A stretch of DNA of 64,000 nucleotides from Micavibrio_B sp044238965 (GTDB lineage: Bacteria; Pseudomonadota; Alphaproteobacteria; Micavibrionales; Micavibrionaceae), in assembly GCA_044238965.1 (NCBI GenBank), contig JBIICJ010000001.1:8960-72959 (forward strand). Direction: 5' to 3'. A program made the position numbers and the translations under genes. The notes beneath the pieces were generated by a model. The model did no database searches. It was not told the DNA's origin and was given only the letters and a program-made list of their open reading frames with translations. This document shows, in pieces, positions 41,908 to 51,021 of the stretch (positions are counted from its first letter, which is position 1; the number at the start of each line of letters is the position of its first letter).

Positions 41908-43083
41908 ATGTTTTATAAAAATCAGCATTTAAAAAAGATTATGTCGTTATTGAATGGCAAACAAAATGTCCGTCCGTATGCAATGTATGTTGGTGGATGT
42001 GTGCGTGATTATATACTTGGAATCCCTATAAAAGATATTGATATTGCCACCATTCATGCACCAGACAAAGTCATAAAAATTTTGAAACGTGATTTTAAAA
42101 TCCTTCCTATCGGGATTGATCATGGAACAATTGTTGCCGTTACACCTATTGGAAATATACAAATAACAACTTTGCGACAGGATGTCACAACAAATGGTCG
42201 GCATGCCACAGTATCATTTACTGATAATTGGATTGATGATGCAAAGCGGCGGGATTTTACCATCAACACTTTGTTAATGGATGCAAATGGTAAGATCGTC
42301 GATCCGTTGCAAACGGCATTGAAAGATTTAAAGCGTGAGTTAGTCCAGTTTGTGGGTGAGCCACAAGATCGCGTGCGTGAAGATGTGTTGCGTATTTTAC
42401 GGTATGTGAGGTTTCAGGCACGATTTGGGTGTGGCGTACTCAATAAAGATTATTTAAAAATTTTTGCGCAACAAAAGACTTTATTTCATAAATTATCACG
42501 TGAACGAATTACGGAAGAAATATTTAAAACAGTTTGTTATTCATCTGCTTTTCAATATTTTCAGCAGCTTGAGATTACAAAATTATTATTGATGCCGAAA
42601 ATATCACGCGCACAAATAAAAATTTTTGAAAAACTATCTAAAATTAATTTAATGTCACCAGAATTGGCTCTGGCATTATGGGCGAATGGATCGAAGGTAA
42701 GGTGGGCAAAGATTAAATCATATTTAAAAATGTCAAATAACACGATCTCGCACATTGATGATATAATATCAGGGCAAAAAATATTTAAAAAAATAGATCG
42801 TCAGAATTATTTGGTATTGTTATATCGATATAAGCGTGACGTTGCGCGTCATATTATCATTTATTCCTTATCGCAGCAGGGAATTGCGGCCGCCCGATTA
42901 AAATCAGAACTAAAAAAATTTGATGAATTGCAAACTCCTATATTTCCCATTTCAGGAAAGGACTTAATGGCGCGTGGGTTTCAATCAGGCCCAGAGTTAG
43001 GGGCAGCTTTACGAGCACTTGAAAATAAATGGATTAAGTCAGGATTTAAATCTGTTTCACTTGACGCAATGCTTCGGCGATAA
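41908..43083 (+). CDS. cca: CCA-adding enzyme / polynucleotide adenylyltransferase family
   Basis: 391 residues of class II nucleotidyltransferase type. GGCVRD at about 29-34 and the metal-binding pair Asp43-x-Asp45 are visible, then RRDFTINTLLMD and RVREDVLRILRYVRFQARFG. It most likely adds or repairs the CCA end of tRNA. It ends inside the convergent trmL gene with a 38-base overlap. AT-rich like the two genes before it. Confidence 0.93.
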   Translation: MFYKNQHLKKIMSLLNGKQNVRPYAMYVGGCVRDYILGIPIKDIDIATIHAPDKVIKILKRDFKILPIGIDHGTIVAVTPIGNIQITTLRQDVTTNGRHATVSFTDNWIDDAKRRDFTINTLLMDANGKIVDPLQTALKDLKRELVQFVGEPQDRVREDVLRILRYVRFQARFGCGVLNKDYLKIFAQQKTLFHKLSRERITEEIFKTVCYSSAFQYFQQLEITKLLLMPKISRAQIKIFEKLSKINLMSPELALALWANGSKVRWAKIKSYLKMSNNTISHIDDIISGQKIFKKIDRQNYLVLLYRYKRDVARHIIIYSLSQQGIAAARLKSELKKFDELQTPIFPISGKDLMARGFQSGPELGAALRALENKWIKSGFKSVSLDAMLRR

Positions 43084-43507
43084 CGATTGCGCCAGACATG
43101 GCGACGTTAAATGAACGTACATGTCCACGCATAGGGATAATGACTTTATTTTTCATTGCGTTATGAATCTCATCGGGAACGCCTGCGCTCTCACGTCCTA
43201 GTAACAAAACGTCATCATCCTGAAATTGAAAATCATATACTGATTGATTTGTTTTGGTGGTGAGCAACACAATACGGCGATCGCAAACGCTAGATATAAA
43301 TTCTTCCCAATTATTGTGGCGGATAACCTTTGCGTGGGCGCGGTAATCCATGGCGGATTGTTTGATTTTGCGTTCATCCCACACAAATCCACAAGGTTCA
43401 ATAATATGTAGATCAATATCCATGCCAACGCATAAACGCATCAAAGCCCCTACATTTTGAGGAATATCAGGTTCAAAAGCGGCCAGAGAGATCTTTTTAT
43501 TATACAT
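43046..43507 (-). CDS. trmL: tRNA (cytidine/uridine-34 2'-O) methyltransferase TrmL
   Basis: 153 residues of the SPOUT class with its three motifs: EPDIPQNVGALMRLCVG, LLLGRESAGVPDEIHN, and IPMRGHVRSFNVAMSGAIVIAEAL, the last part of the knotted SAM site. It methylates the wobble base of leucine tRNAs. The stop lies within the last codons of the opposing cca gene. Confidence 0.95.
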   Translation of the reverse strand: MYNKKISLAAFEPDIPQNVGALMRLCVGMDIDLHIIEPCGFVWDERKIKQSAMDYRAHAKVIRHNNWEEFISSVCDRRIVLLTTKTNQSVYDFQFQDDDVLLLGRESAGVPDEIHNAMKNKVIIPMRGHVRSFNVAMSGAIVIAEALRQVKQI

Positions 43508-43549
43508 AATTATATAACTTGGTTTCAGTCAAAGAAAAGAGGGCTGGAA

Positions 43550-43578
43550 TTGACATTTATTCTACGATAAAACATAAG
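43550..43578 (+). promoter_or_regulatory. Sigma-70-type promoter for petABC
   Basis: A perfect TTGACA at 43550-43555 is followed by 17 bases and CATAAG at 43573-43578. It lies 55 bases before the petA start, between the divergent trmL and petA genes. Confidence 0.6.
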
Positions 43579-43632
43579 TTGTTCGAATCAAAGATTTTTT
43601 AATTTAACTCTTACCTTATAAGTATATGTCTC

Positions 43633-44175
43633 ATGAGCACAGATAACCATAATTCAAGTGATGAACCGACAAGACGCGATTTTTTGTTTTTGACCGCAGG
43701 TGCAATGGCTGCTGTGGGCGCGGGTTCAGTTGCATGGCCGTTTATTAATCAATGGTCGCCCGCCAAAGATACATTGGCATTGGCAACCGCAGAAGTAGAT
43801 TTAACGCCAATCCAAATGGGGCAGGCGATCACAGTTATGTGGCGCGGCAAGCCTGTGTTTATTCGTCATCGTACGGCCGAGGAGATTGCAACGGCTAAGG
43901 CTGTTGATGTTGCCTCTTTGCGTGACAAGCAAGCCGATGAAGACCGCGTGCAAAAAGACCAATGGTTAGTCATGGTTGGCATCTGTACACATTTAGGTTG
44001 CGTGCCGCTTGGTCAAAAAACAGGTGAGAGTAAAGGCGAATATGGCGGCTGGTTCTGCCCATGCCATGGATCACATTACGATACCGCTGGTCGCATTCGT
44101 AAGGGGCCTGCACCTAAAAATTTGGAAGTTCCGACCTATGTATTTACAACGGACACTATGATCCGTATCGGTTAA
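43633..44175 (+). CDS. petA: Ubiquinol-cytochrome c reductase Rieske iron-sulfur subunit
   Basis: 180 residues. A Tat-type N-terminus (TRRDFLFLTAGA, residues 13-24) merges with the single membrane helix. The [2Fe-2S] ligands are in CTHLGC and CPCHGSHYD. It passes electrons from ubiquinol to cytochrome c1 in the periplasm. It starts petABC; cytochrome b follows after 36 bases. Confidence 0.97.
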   Translation: MSTDNHNSSDEPTRRDFLFLTAGAMAAVGAGSVAWPFINQWSPAKDTLALATAEVDLTPIQMGQAITVMWRGKPVFIRHRTAEEIATAKAVDVASLRDKQADEDRVQKDQWLVMVGICTHLGCVPLGQKTGESKGEYGGWFCPCHGSHYDTAGRIRKGPAPKNLEVPTYVFTTDTMIRIG

Positions 44176-44211
44176 ACAAAATCTAAAAAATGAAGTAAAA
44201 TGGAGTGTTAA

Positions 44212-45540
44212 ATGGCTTCTGGTGAACGTAAACCGCTCGATAATAAAGTAATGGAATGGGTCGACTCACGTCTGCCGATTTTTACAATGATTCAAAAAGA
44301 ATATGGTGTGTTCCCAACGCCTAAAAATTTCAATTATTTTTGGAATTTTGGCGCCATTGCGATGTTCATGTTGGTCACGATGATTGTATCGGGTATTACA
44401 CTTGCCATGCATTACACGCCACATGCGAATTATGCATTTGCGTCGGTTGAACGTATTATGCGCGATGTTAATTTTGGCTGGCTCATTCGTTACATTCATA
44501 TGAATGGCGCATCATTCTTTTTCATTGCTGTTTATATTCATATTTTCCGCGGTATGTATTACGGATCTTACAAGGCGCCGCGTGAGTTATTGTGGATATT
44601 GGGCGTTACGATTTTCTTGCTGATGATGGCGACCGCGTTCATGGGTTACGTTCTTCCTTGGGGGCAAATGAGCTTTTGGGGGGCTACTGTTATTACAAAC
44701 TTGTTCTCAGCGATTCCTTTAATAGGGCCGGGGATCGTTGAATGGATGTGGGGTGGATTTTCAGTCGACAATGCAACGTTAAATCGCTTTTTTGCGCTTC
44801 ATTTCTTGTTGCCATTTATGATTGTGGGCGTTGTGTTTTTGCATGTGTGGGCACTGCACGTCACGGGATCAAATAACCCAACTGGTATTGAACCTAAGGG
44901 GCCACAAGATACATTGCCGTTTAATCCATATTACACAATGAAAGATTCATTCGGTTTGATTGTTTTTGTGATTATTTATGCGGCCTTCACGTTCTTTATG
45001 CCGAATGCATTGGGTCACCCTGATAATTATATCCCCGCCAACCCATTGGTAACACCGCCACATATTGTGCCTGAATGGTATTTCTTGCCATTCTATGCCA
45101 TCTTGCGCGCGGTTACATTTGATATTGGTATTCCCTTTACTGATATTGTCTTTATTGAGGCAAAATTAGGCGGCGTTCTTGCGATGTTTGGTTCGATTGC
45201 GATGTTGTTTGCATTGCCATGGCTCGATACACATCCTGTGCGCAGTTCACGTTACCGTCCTCAATTCCGTATCGCGTTTCTAGGATTGGTTGCCGCTGTA
45301 TTTATTCTCGGTAAAGTTGGTGGTATGCCCGCAGATGTTCCGCTGATTAACTTCACTAAGGATATCGCATTTACCACAACACATGTGGCGCAATTAATGA
45401 CGCTGTATTATTTCTTCTTCTTTCTTGCGATTTGCCCGTACCTAAGTCGTAAGGAAAAACCATTGCCAATGCCAGCCTCTATTCACGATGCGGTATTGCA
45501 AGATAAAGCTAAACTTGAATCTAAAGGAAAGACCGCTTAA
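44212..45540 (+). CDS. petB: Cytochrome b of the bc1 complex
   Basis: 442 residues, a complete fused cytochrome b with eight expected membrane helices. Haem-binding histidines lie in RYIHMNGASFFFIAVYIHIFRG-type and LHFLLPFMIVGVVFLHVWALH-type helices, and the quinol-site PEWY motif is present (IVPEWYFLPFY). Its stop overlaps the cytochrome c1 start by one base (TAATG). Confidence 0.97.
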   Translation: MASGERKPLDNKVMEWVDSRLPIFTMIQKEYGVFPTPKNFNYFWNFGAIAMFMLVTMIVSGITLAMHYTPHANYAFASVERIMRDVNFGWLIRYIHMNGASFFFIAVYIHIFRGMYYGSYKAPRELLWILGVTIFLLMMATAFMGYVLPWGQMSFWGATVITNLFSAIPLIGPGIVEWMWGGFSVDNATLNRFFALHFLLPFMIVGVVFLHVWALHVTGSNNPTGIEPKGPQDTLPFNPYYTMKDSFGLIVFVIIYAAFTFFMPNALGHPDNYIPANPLVTPPHIVPEWYFLPFYAILRAVTFDIGIPFTDIVFIEAKLGGVLAMFGSIAMLFALPWLDTHPVRSSRYRPQFRIAFLGLVAAVFILGKVGGMPADVPLINFTKDIAFTTTHVAQLMTLYYFFFFLAICPYLSRKEKPLPMPASIHDAVLQDKAKLESKGKTA

Positions 45541-46304
45541 TGAAACTTGCTGCTGTTCTTTTGTCTGCATTTTGTATTGTTATTTCATCATCAGTTTTGG
45601 CAGCTGGTGGCGGCGAAACGCATAAATTACCAGACGTAAAATGGTCATTTGATGGCCCGTTCGGTACATATGATAAGGCGGCTTTGCAACGCGGCTTTTT
45701 GGTATACAAACAAGTTTGTTCCGCATGTCACGGAATGAAAGAAAACCATTATCGTAATTTAACTGATCTTGGCTATTCAGAGGCGCAGGTGAAAACAATT
45801 GCGGCTGAGTATACTGTTATGGACGGCCCAAATGATGAGGGCGAAATGTTTGAACGTCCTGCACGTCCTGCAGATAAATTTAAAATGCCTTATCCTAATG
45901 ATAAAGCAGCGGCCTATGCGAATAATGGCGCTGTTCCACCAGATTTATCATTAATCACAAAGGCACGTCATGGCGGCGCTGACTATGTATATGGCCTATT
46001 GGTTGGTTATGCGCCCGCGCCATCTGGCGTTACATTGGCGAACGGCCAACACTATAATAAATATAAAGACGGAAATATCATCGCAATGGCAGCACCTTTA
46101 TCAGATGGAATGGTTGCCTATGAAGACGGCACCCCACAAACAATGTCGCAATATGCGAAAGATGTAGCACATTTTTTAACATGGGCTGCAGAACCTGAAA
46201 TGGAGCAACGTAAACGCATGGGCGTGAAAGTTGTTTTATTTTTAATTGCATTTGCGGCTATCATGTATGGTGTGAAGAAAAAAATATGGCAGTCAATTAA
46301 ATAA
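45540..46304 (+). CDS. petC: Cytochrome c1
   Basis: 254 residues. A signal peptide ends near Ala21, a haem-binding CSACH is at 60-64, and a C-terminal membrane anchor lies near 230-246 (VVLFLIAFAAIMYGV). It accepts electrons from the Rieske subunit. It is the last recognisable bc1 gene; a small membrane protein gene follows after 34 bases. Confidence 0.97.
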   Translation: MKLAAVLLSAFCIVISSSVLAAGGGETHKLPDVKWSFDGPFGTYDKAALQRGFLVYKQVCSACHGMKENHYRNLTDLGYSEAQVKTIAAEYTVMDGPNDEGEMFERPARPADKFKMPYPNDKAAAYANNGAVPPDLSLITKARHGGADYVYGLLVGYAPAPSGVTLANGQHYNKYKDGNIIAMAAPLSDGMVAYEDGTPQTMSQYAKDVAHFLTWAAEPEMEQRKRMGVKVVLFLIAFAAIMYGVKKKIWQSIK

Positions 46305-46338
46305 AATTATTTAATATCCAGTCTATTGGAAACCATAA

Positions 46339-46605
46339 ATGTCGAAACAAAAATCAAACGAAGCGCGTAGGCTGGCGATGAAGGCGAGAGTTTACCGCAG
46401 TATCGCGCTTTTGTTTGTTATAGTTGGGATTTTAATTTTTGCTCATTTGTATACAAGTAAAGTCCAAGGGCATTTTTTAAAAGCGATTCAAGACCCATTT
46501 ACAATTACAATATTCCTATTTCCCTTTATTCCCGCAGTTTTTTTATCATGGATCGCAAATGTTTATGAGAAAAAATATGATCAATACATGCGTAAGAAGA
46601 AATAA
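46339..46605 (+). CDS. Small two-helix membrane protein downstream of cytochrome c1
   Basis: 88 residues. A basic start is followed by a membrane helix (about 20-40, SIALLFVIVGILIFAHLY), a short loop, a second helix (about 54-73, TITIFLFPFIPAVFLSWIA) and a Lys/Tyr-rich end. I do not recognise the family. It follows petC in the same direction and may be cotranscribed, so a bc1-associated role is possible but only inferred. Confidence 0.7.
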   Translation: MSKQKSNEARRLAMKARVYRSIALLFVIVGILIFAHLYTSKVQGHFLKAIQDPFTITIFLFPFIPAVFLSWIANVYEKKYDQYMRKKK

Positions 46606-46620
46606 CTATAATTTTTCGCC

Positions 46621-47172
46621 ATGAGAGATTTGCAAAAAGACATCTTAGATTTTTGGTTCATTGAAACAGCTCCGTCACAATATTTTCAAACCAGCGAAGA
46701 TTTTGATCATTTAATTCACCAGCGTTTCGGCCACTCTTATGAATGGGCAAAAGATGGTTTATATGACTCATGGATGCGCACTGAGGATGGGTGTCTAACG
46801 CTTTGTATTTTGCTCGACCAATTCCCGCGGAATATGTTTCGTGGCAAGGCGCAGGCCTATGATACTGACTTAAAGGCACGGTTTGTGGCTCATCACGCCC
46901 TAAAACGTGGATATGATCAGTTATTCATTCCTTTGAAACGAAGGTTTTTATATCTGCCTTTTGAACATTCAGAGGTGATGGATGATCAAAAATTATCCGT
47001 CTCCTTATTTGAATCGATGAAGGAGGATGATCCTACGGGATATGATTATGCCCTACGTCATTACAAAGTCATTGAAACATTTGGTCGTTTTCCGCACCGC
47101 AACGTAATCTTGGGCAGGCAATCAACAGCCGACGAAGAACAATACTTATTGACCCCTGGTGCAGGTTTTTGA
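46621..47172 (+). CDS. DUF924-family protein
   Basis: 183 residues matching the DUF924 family, with ILDFWF near the start, LILDQFPRNMFRG-type core (here CILLDQFPRNMFRGKAQAYDTD), and FEHSEVMDDQKLSV and HRNVILGRQST segments. The fold is predicted to be TPR-like; no biochemical role is established. It follows the small membrane gene by 15 bases. Confidence 0.9.
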   Translation: MRDLQKDILDFWFIETAPSQYFQTSEDFDHLIHQRFGHSYEWAKDGLYDSWMRTEDGCLTLCILLDQFPRNMFRGKAQAYDTDLKARFVAHHALKRGYDQLFIPLKRRFLYLPFEHSEVMDDQKLSVSLFESMKEDDPTGYDYALRHYKVIETFGRFPHRNVILGRQSTADEEQYLLTPGAGF

Positions 47173-47230
47173 AAACATTTTTGATTTACTCTTTTGATTT
47201 CTTACAAATCACGTTACACTAATTTCATAT

Positions 47231-48895
47231 ATGCCTAGCTTAATTCTCTTACATATTATTGGTGCAGTATGCTTATTGCTTTTCGGCCTTCGTTTGGTAC
47301 GAAATGGAGTCACACGCGCGTTCGGTGTTGAGCTACGCAAATTCATATCGTTTAGTACCAAAAATCGTATACTTGGATTTTTGTCAGGAATTGGCGTAAC
47401 AACATTTCTTCAAAGTTCTACTGCAACCACTATGATTGTCACCAGCTTTGCGGGGCAAGGTTTAATCACCACTGTTGCAGGTTTGGCAGTTGTATTGGGT
47501 GCAGATGTTGGAACCACGATTGTTGCACAAATTTTAACATTTGATTTATCATGGTTGTCGCCTGTTTTAATCATTCTTGGTTATTTCTCTTATACAATCA
47601 AAGATCAATCAACGCCGCTTCGCCAAGCGGGACGCATCTTGTTGGGTCTTGGATTAATGTTATTGGCATTATCGTTGATTAAACAATCAGCAGTACCATT
47701 AAAACAATCTGAAATTTTACCAATGATTTTAGCGCCATTAAATGATGATCCTATTTTTGCTGTTTTACTTGGTGCCTTACTCACATGGTTATTCCACTCA
47801 TCATTGGCAATCGTATTGTTGTTAATGTCGATGGAATCGGCCGAATTAATTTCTGTGCATTTGGGATTGATGATGGTACTTGGGGCAAATATTGGGAATG
47901 TTATTGCGCCCTTGTTATCCAGTTTACGTGACCCGCCCGAAGCCACGCGCATTCCTCTGGGTAATTTGTTAATGCGCACGGTTGGCGTCGCTGTATTTTT
48001 GATTTTTATTCATGATGTTGAATCGGTCTTAAACGAAATTTTCGCAGACAAAGCGCGTGCATTGGTTATGTTCCATATGTTCTTTAACGTGGCTGTCGCC
48101 TTGGCATTTTTACCTTTTCTAGATGTTGTACATCGTGTGTCATGCCTTATTGTAAAACCACGTGATGAAAAAACAGATATTACCAAACCACAATATCTGG
48201 ATGATCGTGTGTTGGATATGCCAACAGTCGCCTTAACAAATGCGGCGCGTGAATCGTTGCGCATGGCTGATTTTTTGGATCAAATGTTTCAAGATGCGTG
48301 GAATGCATTACGCCAAGGAAGCACACAATTAGTCGCACGTGCTGAAGCCACCGATATCGTCATTGATAAATTATATAAAAGTATTAAGGCCTATTTGGTA
48401 CGCTTGGGTTCAGAAACATTAAATACAACTGAAGCAAAGCGCCATTTCCAAATTTTAACATTCGCAACTAACATTGAACATGTGGGTGATATTATTGATA
48501 AAAATTTAATTCCATTGGCTGAGAAAAAAATTCGTGAAGGAAAACAATTTTCAGTCGAAGGCGAAAAAGAATTAAATGAATTATTTGGTTTGGTTTTAGA
48601 TTCGGTTCGTTTGGCGCAAACCGTATTTATTTCAGGCGATTCCCGTTTGGCACGCCAACTCGTCGAAGATAAAGCTGTGATTAAGAAGGCAGAAGTGCAG
48701 GCATCAATTAATCATATGGCGCGATTGCAAGCGGGCGTAAAAGAAACGCAAGATACATCTGATTTGCATATGGATATTGTGCGTGATTTACGCCGCATCA
48801 ATAGTTTAATGGCATCTATTGCTTATCCTATTTTAGAAGAAGCGGGCGCGTTACGCCCTTCATTGTTACGAGAACAACAAACGCAAGCGGAGTGA
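47231..48895 (+). CDS. Na+/phosphate cotransporter family protein (NptA/YjbB type)
   Basis: 554 residues. The N-terminal half is membrane-embedded with two inverted repeats marked by QSSTATTMIVTSFAGQG and HSSLAIVLLLMSMES. The C-terminal half (about 340-540) is helical and PhoU-like. Family members move phosphate with sodium. The next gene starts one base after its stop. Confidence 0.9.
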   Translation: MPSLILLHIIGAVCLLLFGLRLVRNGVTRAFGVELRKFISFSTKNRILGFLSGIGVTTFLQSSTATTMIVTSFAGQGLITTVAGLAVVLGADVGTTIVAQILTFDLSWLSPVLIILGYFSYTIKDQSTPLRQAGRILLGLGLMLLALSLIKQSAVPLKQSEILPMILAPLNDDPIFAVLLGALLTWLFHSSLAIVLLLMSMESAELISVHLGLMMVLGANIGNVIAPLLSSLRDPPEATRIPLGNLLMRTVGVAVFLIFIHDVESVLNEIFADKARALVMFHMFFNVAVALAFLPFLDVVHRVSCLIVKPRDEKTDITKPQYLDDRVLDMPTVALTNAARESLRMADFLDQMFQDAWNALRQGSTQLVARAEATDIVIDKLYKSIKAYLVRLGSETLNTTEAKRHFQILTFATNIEHVGDIIDKNLIPLAEKKIREGKQFSVEGEKELNELFGLVLDSVRLAQTVFISGDSRLARQLVEDKAVIKKAEVQASINHMARLQAGVKETQDTSDLHMDIVRDLRRINSLMASIAYPILEEAGALRPSLLREQQTQAE

Positions 48896-48896
48896 T

Positions 48897-50411
48897 ATGA
48901 TGCACGAAGTGGCAGGGCTATTAAAAAATTTAGGTGTAGATTTTAAGCGATTTGAAGGATCGGACATCGCAGTGATATCTCCGATTGATGGCTCTTCATT
49001 GGGCACTATCAAACAAATCTCCAACGCGGATTATAATCAAATGATTGATCGTGCGCAGGTATCATTTGATACATGGCGCGCTATGCCTGCGCCCTTGCGT
49101 GGTGAATTGGTGCGATTATATGGCGATGTATTGCGCGCGCACAAAGATGATTTGGGGCGTTTGGTTACGTGGGAATGCGGAAAAATTTTGTCCGAAGGTT
49201 TGGGCGAAGTTCAAGAGATGATCGATATTTGTGATTTCGCCGTTGGGTTATCGCGGCAATTATATGGCCTGACCATTTCATCCGAACGGTTTGAACATCA
49301 TATGCGGGAAATGTGGCATCCGCTAGGTGTTGTGGGCATTATTTCCGCCTTTAATTTTCCTGTTGCGGTGTGGTGTTGGAATGCGGCGCTCGCACTTGTG
49401 TGCGGAAATTCGCTTGTGTGGAAGCCATCAGAAAAAACGCCTCTTACGGCGATTGCGTGTCAGGCGTTGTTTGAAAAAGCTGTCGCAACATTTAAGGTAT
49501 CACATAAAAATTGCCCTGATCATCTCTCGCAACTCATTATCGGCGGCCGTGAAGTGGGTGAATGGTTATCGCATGATAAACGTATACCGTTAGTTAGTGC
49601 AACGGGAAGCACGCGCATGGGGCGCGCGGTGGCAACGGTGGTTGCAGATCGCTTAGGTCGTTCATTGCTCGAACTCGGCGGAAATAATGCCATGATTGTC
49701 GCGCCTTCGGCTGATTTATCAATGGCGGTGCGCGCCATTTTGTTTGGCGCGGTGGGAACGGCGGGGCAACGTTGCACAACGTTGCGCCGCTTGATTGTGC
49801 ATGAATCCATTTTACCGACATTATTGCCGCAATTAACAAAGGCGTATCAATCACTTCGTATTGGTAATCCGCTTGATACGCAGACATTGGTCGGGCCATT
49901 AATTGATCAGGCATCATTTGATGGCATGCAAAATGCGATTAAACATGCCGTGGCGCAGGGCGGAAAAATTTTGGTCGGCGGTGATCGTGTGACTGTGGGC
50001 GCGGGCGGATATTATGTTGCACCCACTATCATTCACATGCCCGTACAAACCGATCAGGTAAAGCACGAAGTTTTCGCACCGATTTTATATGTGATGACGT
50101 ACAAGGATTTATCCGAAGCCATTCACATGCAAAATGATGTGCCACAAGGTTTATCATCATGCATTTTCTCAACCGATATGCGGGAAACTGAGCGTTTCTT
50201 ATCAGCAACGGGAAGTGATTGCGGCATTGCGAATGTGAATATTGGGCCGAGCGGCGCTGAAATTGGTGGCGCGTTCGGCGGCGAAAAAGAAACGGGCGGC
50301 GGGCGCGAAAGCGGTTCCGATTCATGGAAGGCTTATATGCGTCGTCAAACACAAACAGTGAATTATTCGTCATCACTGCCACTCGCGCAGGGCGTTGTGT
50401 TTGATGTGTAA
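48897..50411 (+). CDS. ALDH7-type aldehyde dehydrogenase
   Basis: 504 residues. The catalytic Cys293 is in GTAGQRCTTLRR, the general-base Glu in LLELGGNNAMI, and the sequence FNFPVAVWCWNAALALVCGNS is diagnostic of the ALDH7 (alpha-aminoadipic semialdehyde dehydrogenase) group. It oxidises semialdehydes with NAD+, typically in lysine breakdown. No other lysine catabolic gene is nearby. Two ATGs are adjacent at the start; the first is used. Confidence 0.92.
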   Translation: MMHEVAGLLKNLGVDFKRFEGSDIAVISPIDGSSLGTIKQISNADYNQMIDRAQVSFDTWRAMPAPLRGELVRLYGDVLRAHKDDLGRLVTWECGKILSEGLGEVQEMIDICDFAVGLSRQLYGLTISSERFEHHMREMWHPLGVVGIISAFNFPVAVWCWNAALALVCGNSLVWKPSEKTPLTAIACQALFEKAVATFKVSHKNCPDHLSQLIIGGREVGEWLSHDKRIPLVSATGSTRMGRAVATVVADRLGRSLLELGGNNAMIVAPSADLSMAVRAILFGAVGTAGQRCTTLRRLIVHESILPTLLPQLTKAYQSLRIGNPLDTQTLVGPLIDQASFDGMQNAIKHAVAQGGKILVGGDRVTVGAGGYYVAPTIIHMPVQTDQVKHEVFAPILYVMTYKDLSEAIHMQNDVPQGLSSCIFSTDMRETERFLSATGSDCGIANVNIGPSGAEIGGAFGGEKETGGGRESGSDSWKAYMRRQTQTVNYSSSLPLAQGVVFDV

Positions 50412-50495
50412 TTTATCTCAAATCATTTCCAAGCTTTAGATTTTATTCATAATTCATGTGACATAATAGAAGAATGTGGTGAATAAAATCATCCC

Positions 50496-50587
50496 GTTTC
50501 AATAAAACCCAATTCTTTTTGTGAGGTACGACCCGTCATTGACTGGGCTATCTGGTAAGCTTTTGAAAAAATGGGTTTATTCGAAAC
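50496..50587 (+). ncRNA. Candidate structured RNA or leader, rod-like fold
   Basis: GTTTC at 50496 pairs with GAAAC at 50583-50587, AATAAA at 50501 with TTTATT at 50576, CCCA at 50508 with TGGG at 50572, and TTTTT at 50516 with AAAAA near 50566. The top holds a smaller hairpin, CCCGTC at 50532-50537 with GAC-T-GGG at 50541-50547. No long open frame fits. It may be an independent RNA or part of the DUF465 leader. The family is not recognised. Confidence 0.4.
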
Positions 50588-50598
50588 ATTACATATAA

Positions 50599-50642
50599 CC
50601 CGCCTTATTGAAAACAATGCGATTTATTTCGCATTGGGCGGG
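50599..50642 (+). other. Nested hairpin before the DUF465 gene
   Basis: CCCGCC at 50599-50604 pairs with GGCGGG at 50637-50642, enclosing a perfect inner stem AATGCG at 50616-50621 with CGCATT at 50630-50635. No T run follows, so it is a leader structure rather than a terminator. It ends 56 bases before the start codon. Confidence 0.5.
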
Positions 50643-50698
50643 CAGTGTGTGATACGATTTTTATATTCACCCATTGCTATTTGAAAGGAGATTATCAC

Positions 50699-50902
50699 AT
50701 GAGTTTGGCTCTACGTACCTCTGCGCCCATATCGCGCCTGCAATCCCTGAAAACAAAAAAGGCACACATAGAAGAGCAATTAGGGCAGGAACAAACCCGC
50801 CTTTCGGCATCGGATATATATTTAAAGCAACTGAAGAAGATGAAACTTCAATTGAAAGAAGAAATACATACGCTCGAATCATTAGAGAGAAAATCGCATT
50901 AA
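50699..50902 (+). CDS. DUF465 (YdcH-type) small coiled-coil protein
   Basis: The ATG at 50699 has a strong AAAGGAG eight bases upstream; an earlier in-frame start at 50645 is inside the leader and rejected. The 67-residue product is a helical hairpin, LQSLKTKKAHIEEQLGQEQTRL then LKQLKKMKLQLKEEIHTLE, the DUF465 signature. Function unknown in this family. It is followed by a strong terminator. Confidence 0.88.
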   Translation: MSLALRTSAPISRLQSLKTKKAHIEEQLGQEQTRLSASDIYLKQLKKMKLQLKEEIHTLESLERKSH

Positions 50903-50936
50903 GTCATTGAATAAGATATAGATTTTATTTCAATAC

Positions 50937-50976
50937 GAAACGCCCCGATATATAAATATCAGGGCGTTTCTTTTAT
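50937..50976 (+). terminator. Terminator after the DUF465 gene
   Basis: GAAACGCCC at 50937-50945 pairs with GGGCGTTTC at 50962-50970, with an inner GATA/TATC pairing, followed by TTTTATTT. A strong stem; the T-rich side faces the plus strand. Confidence 0.88.
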
Positions 50977-51021
50977 TTCGGAACGAATTGGTTCGAATGA
51001 TTTCGATTGATTTGAAGCCAA

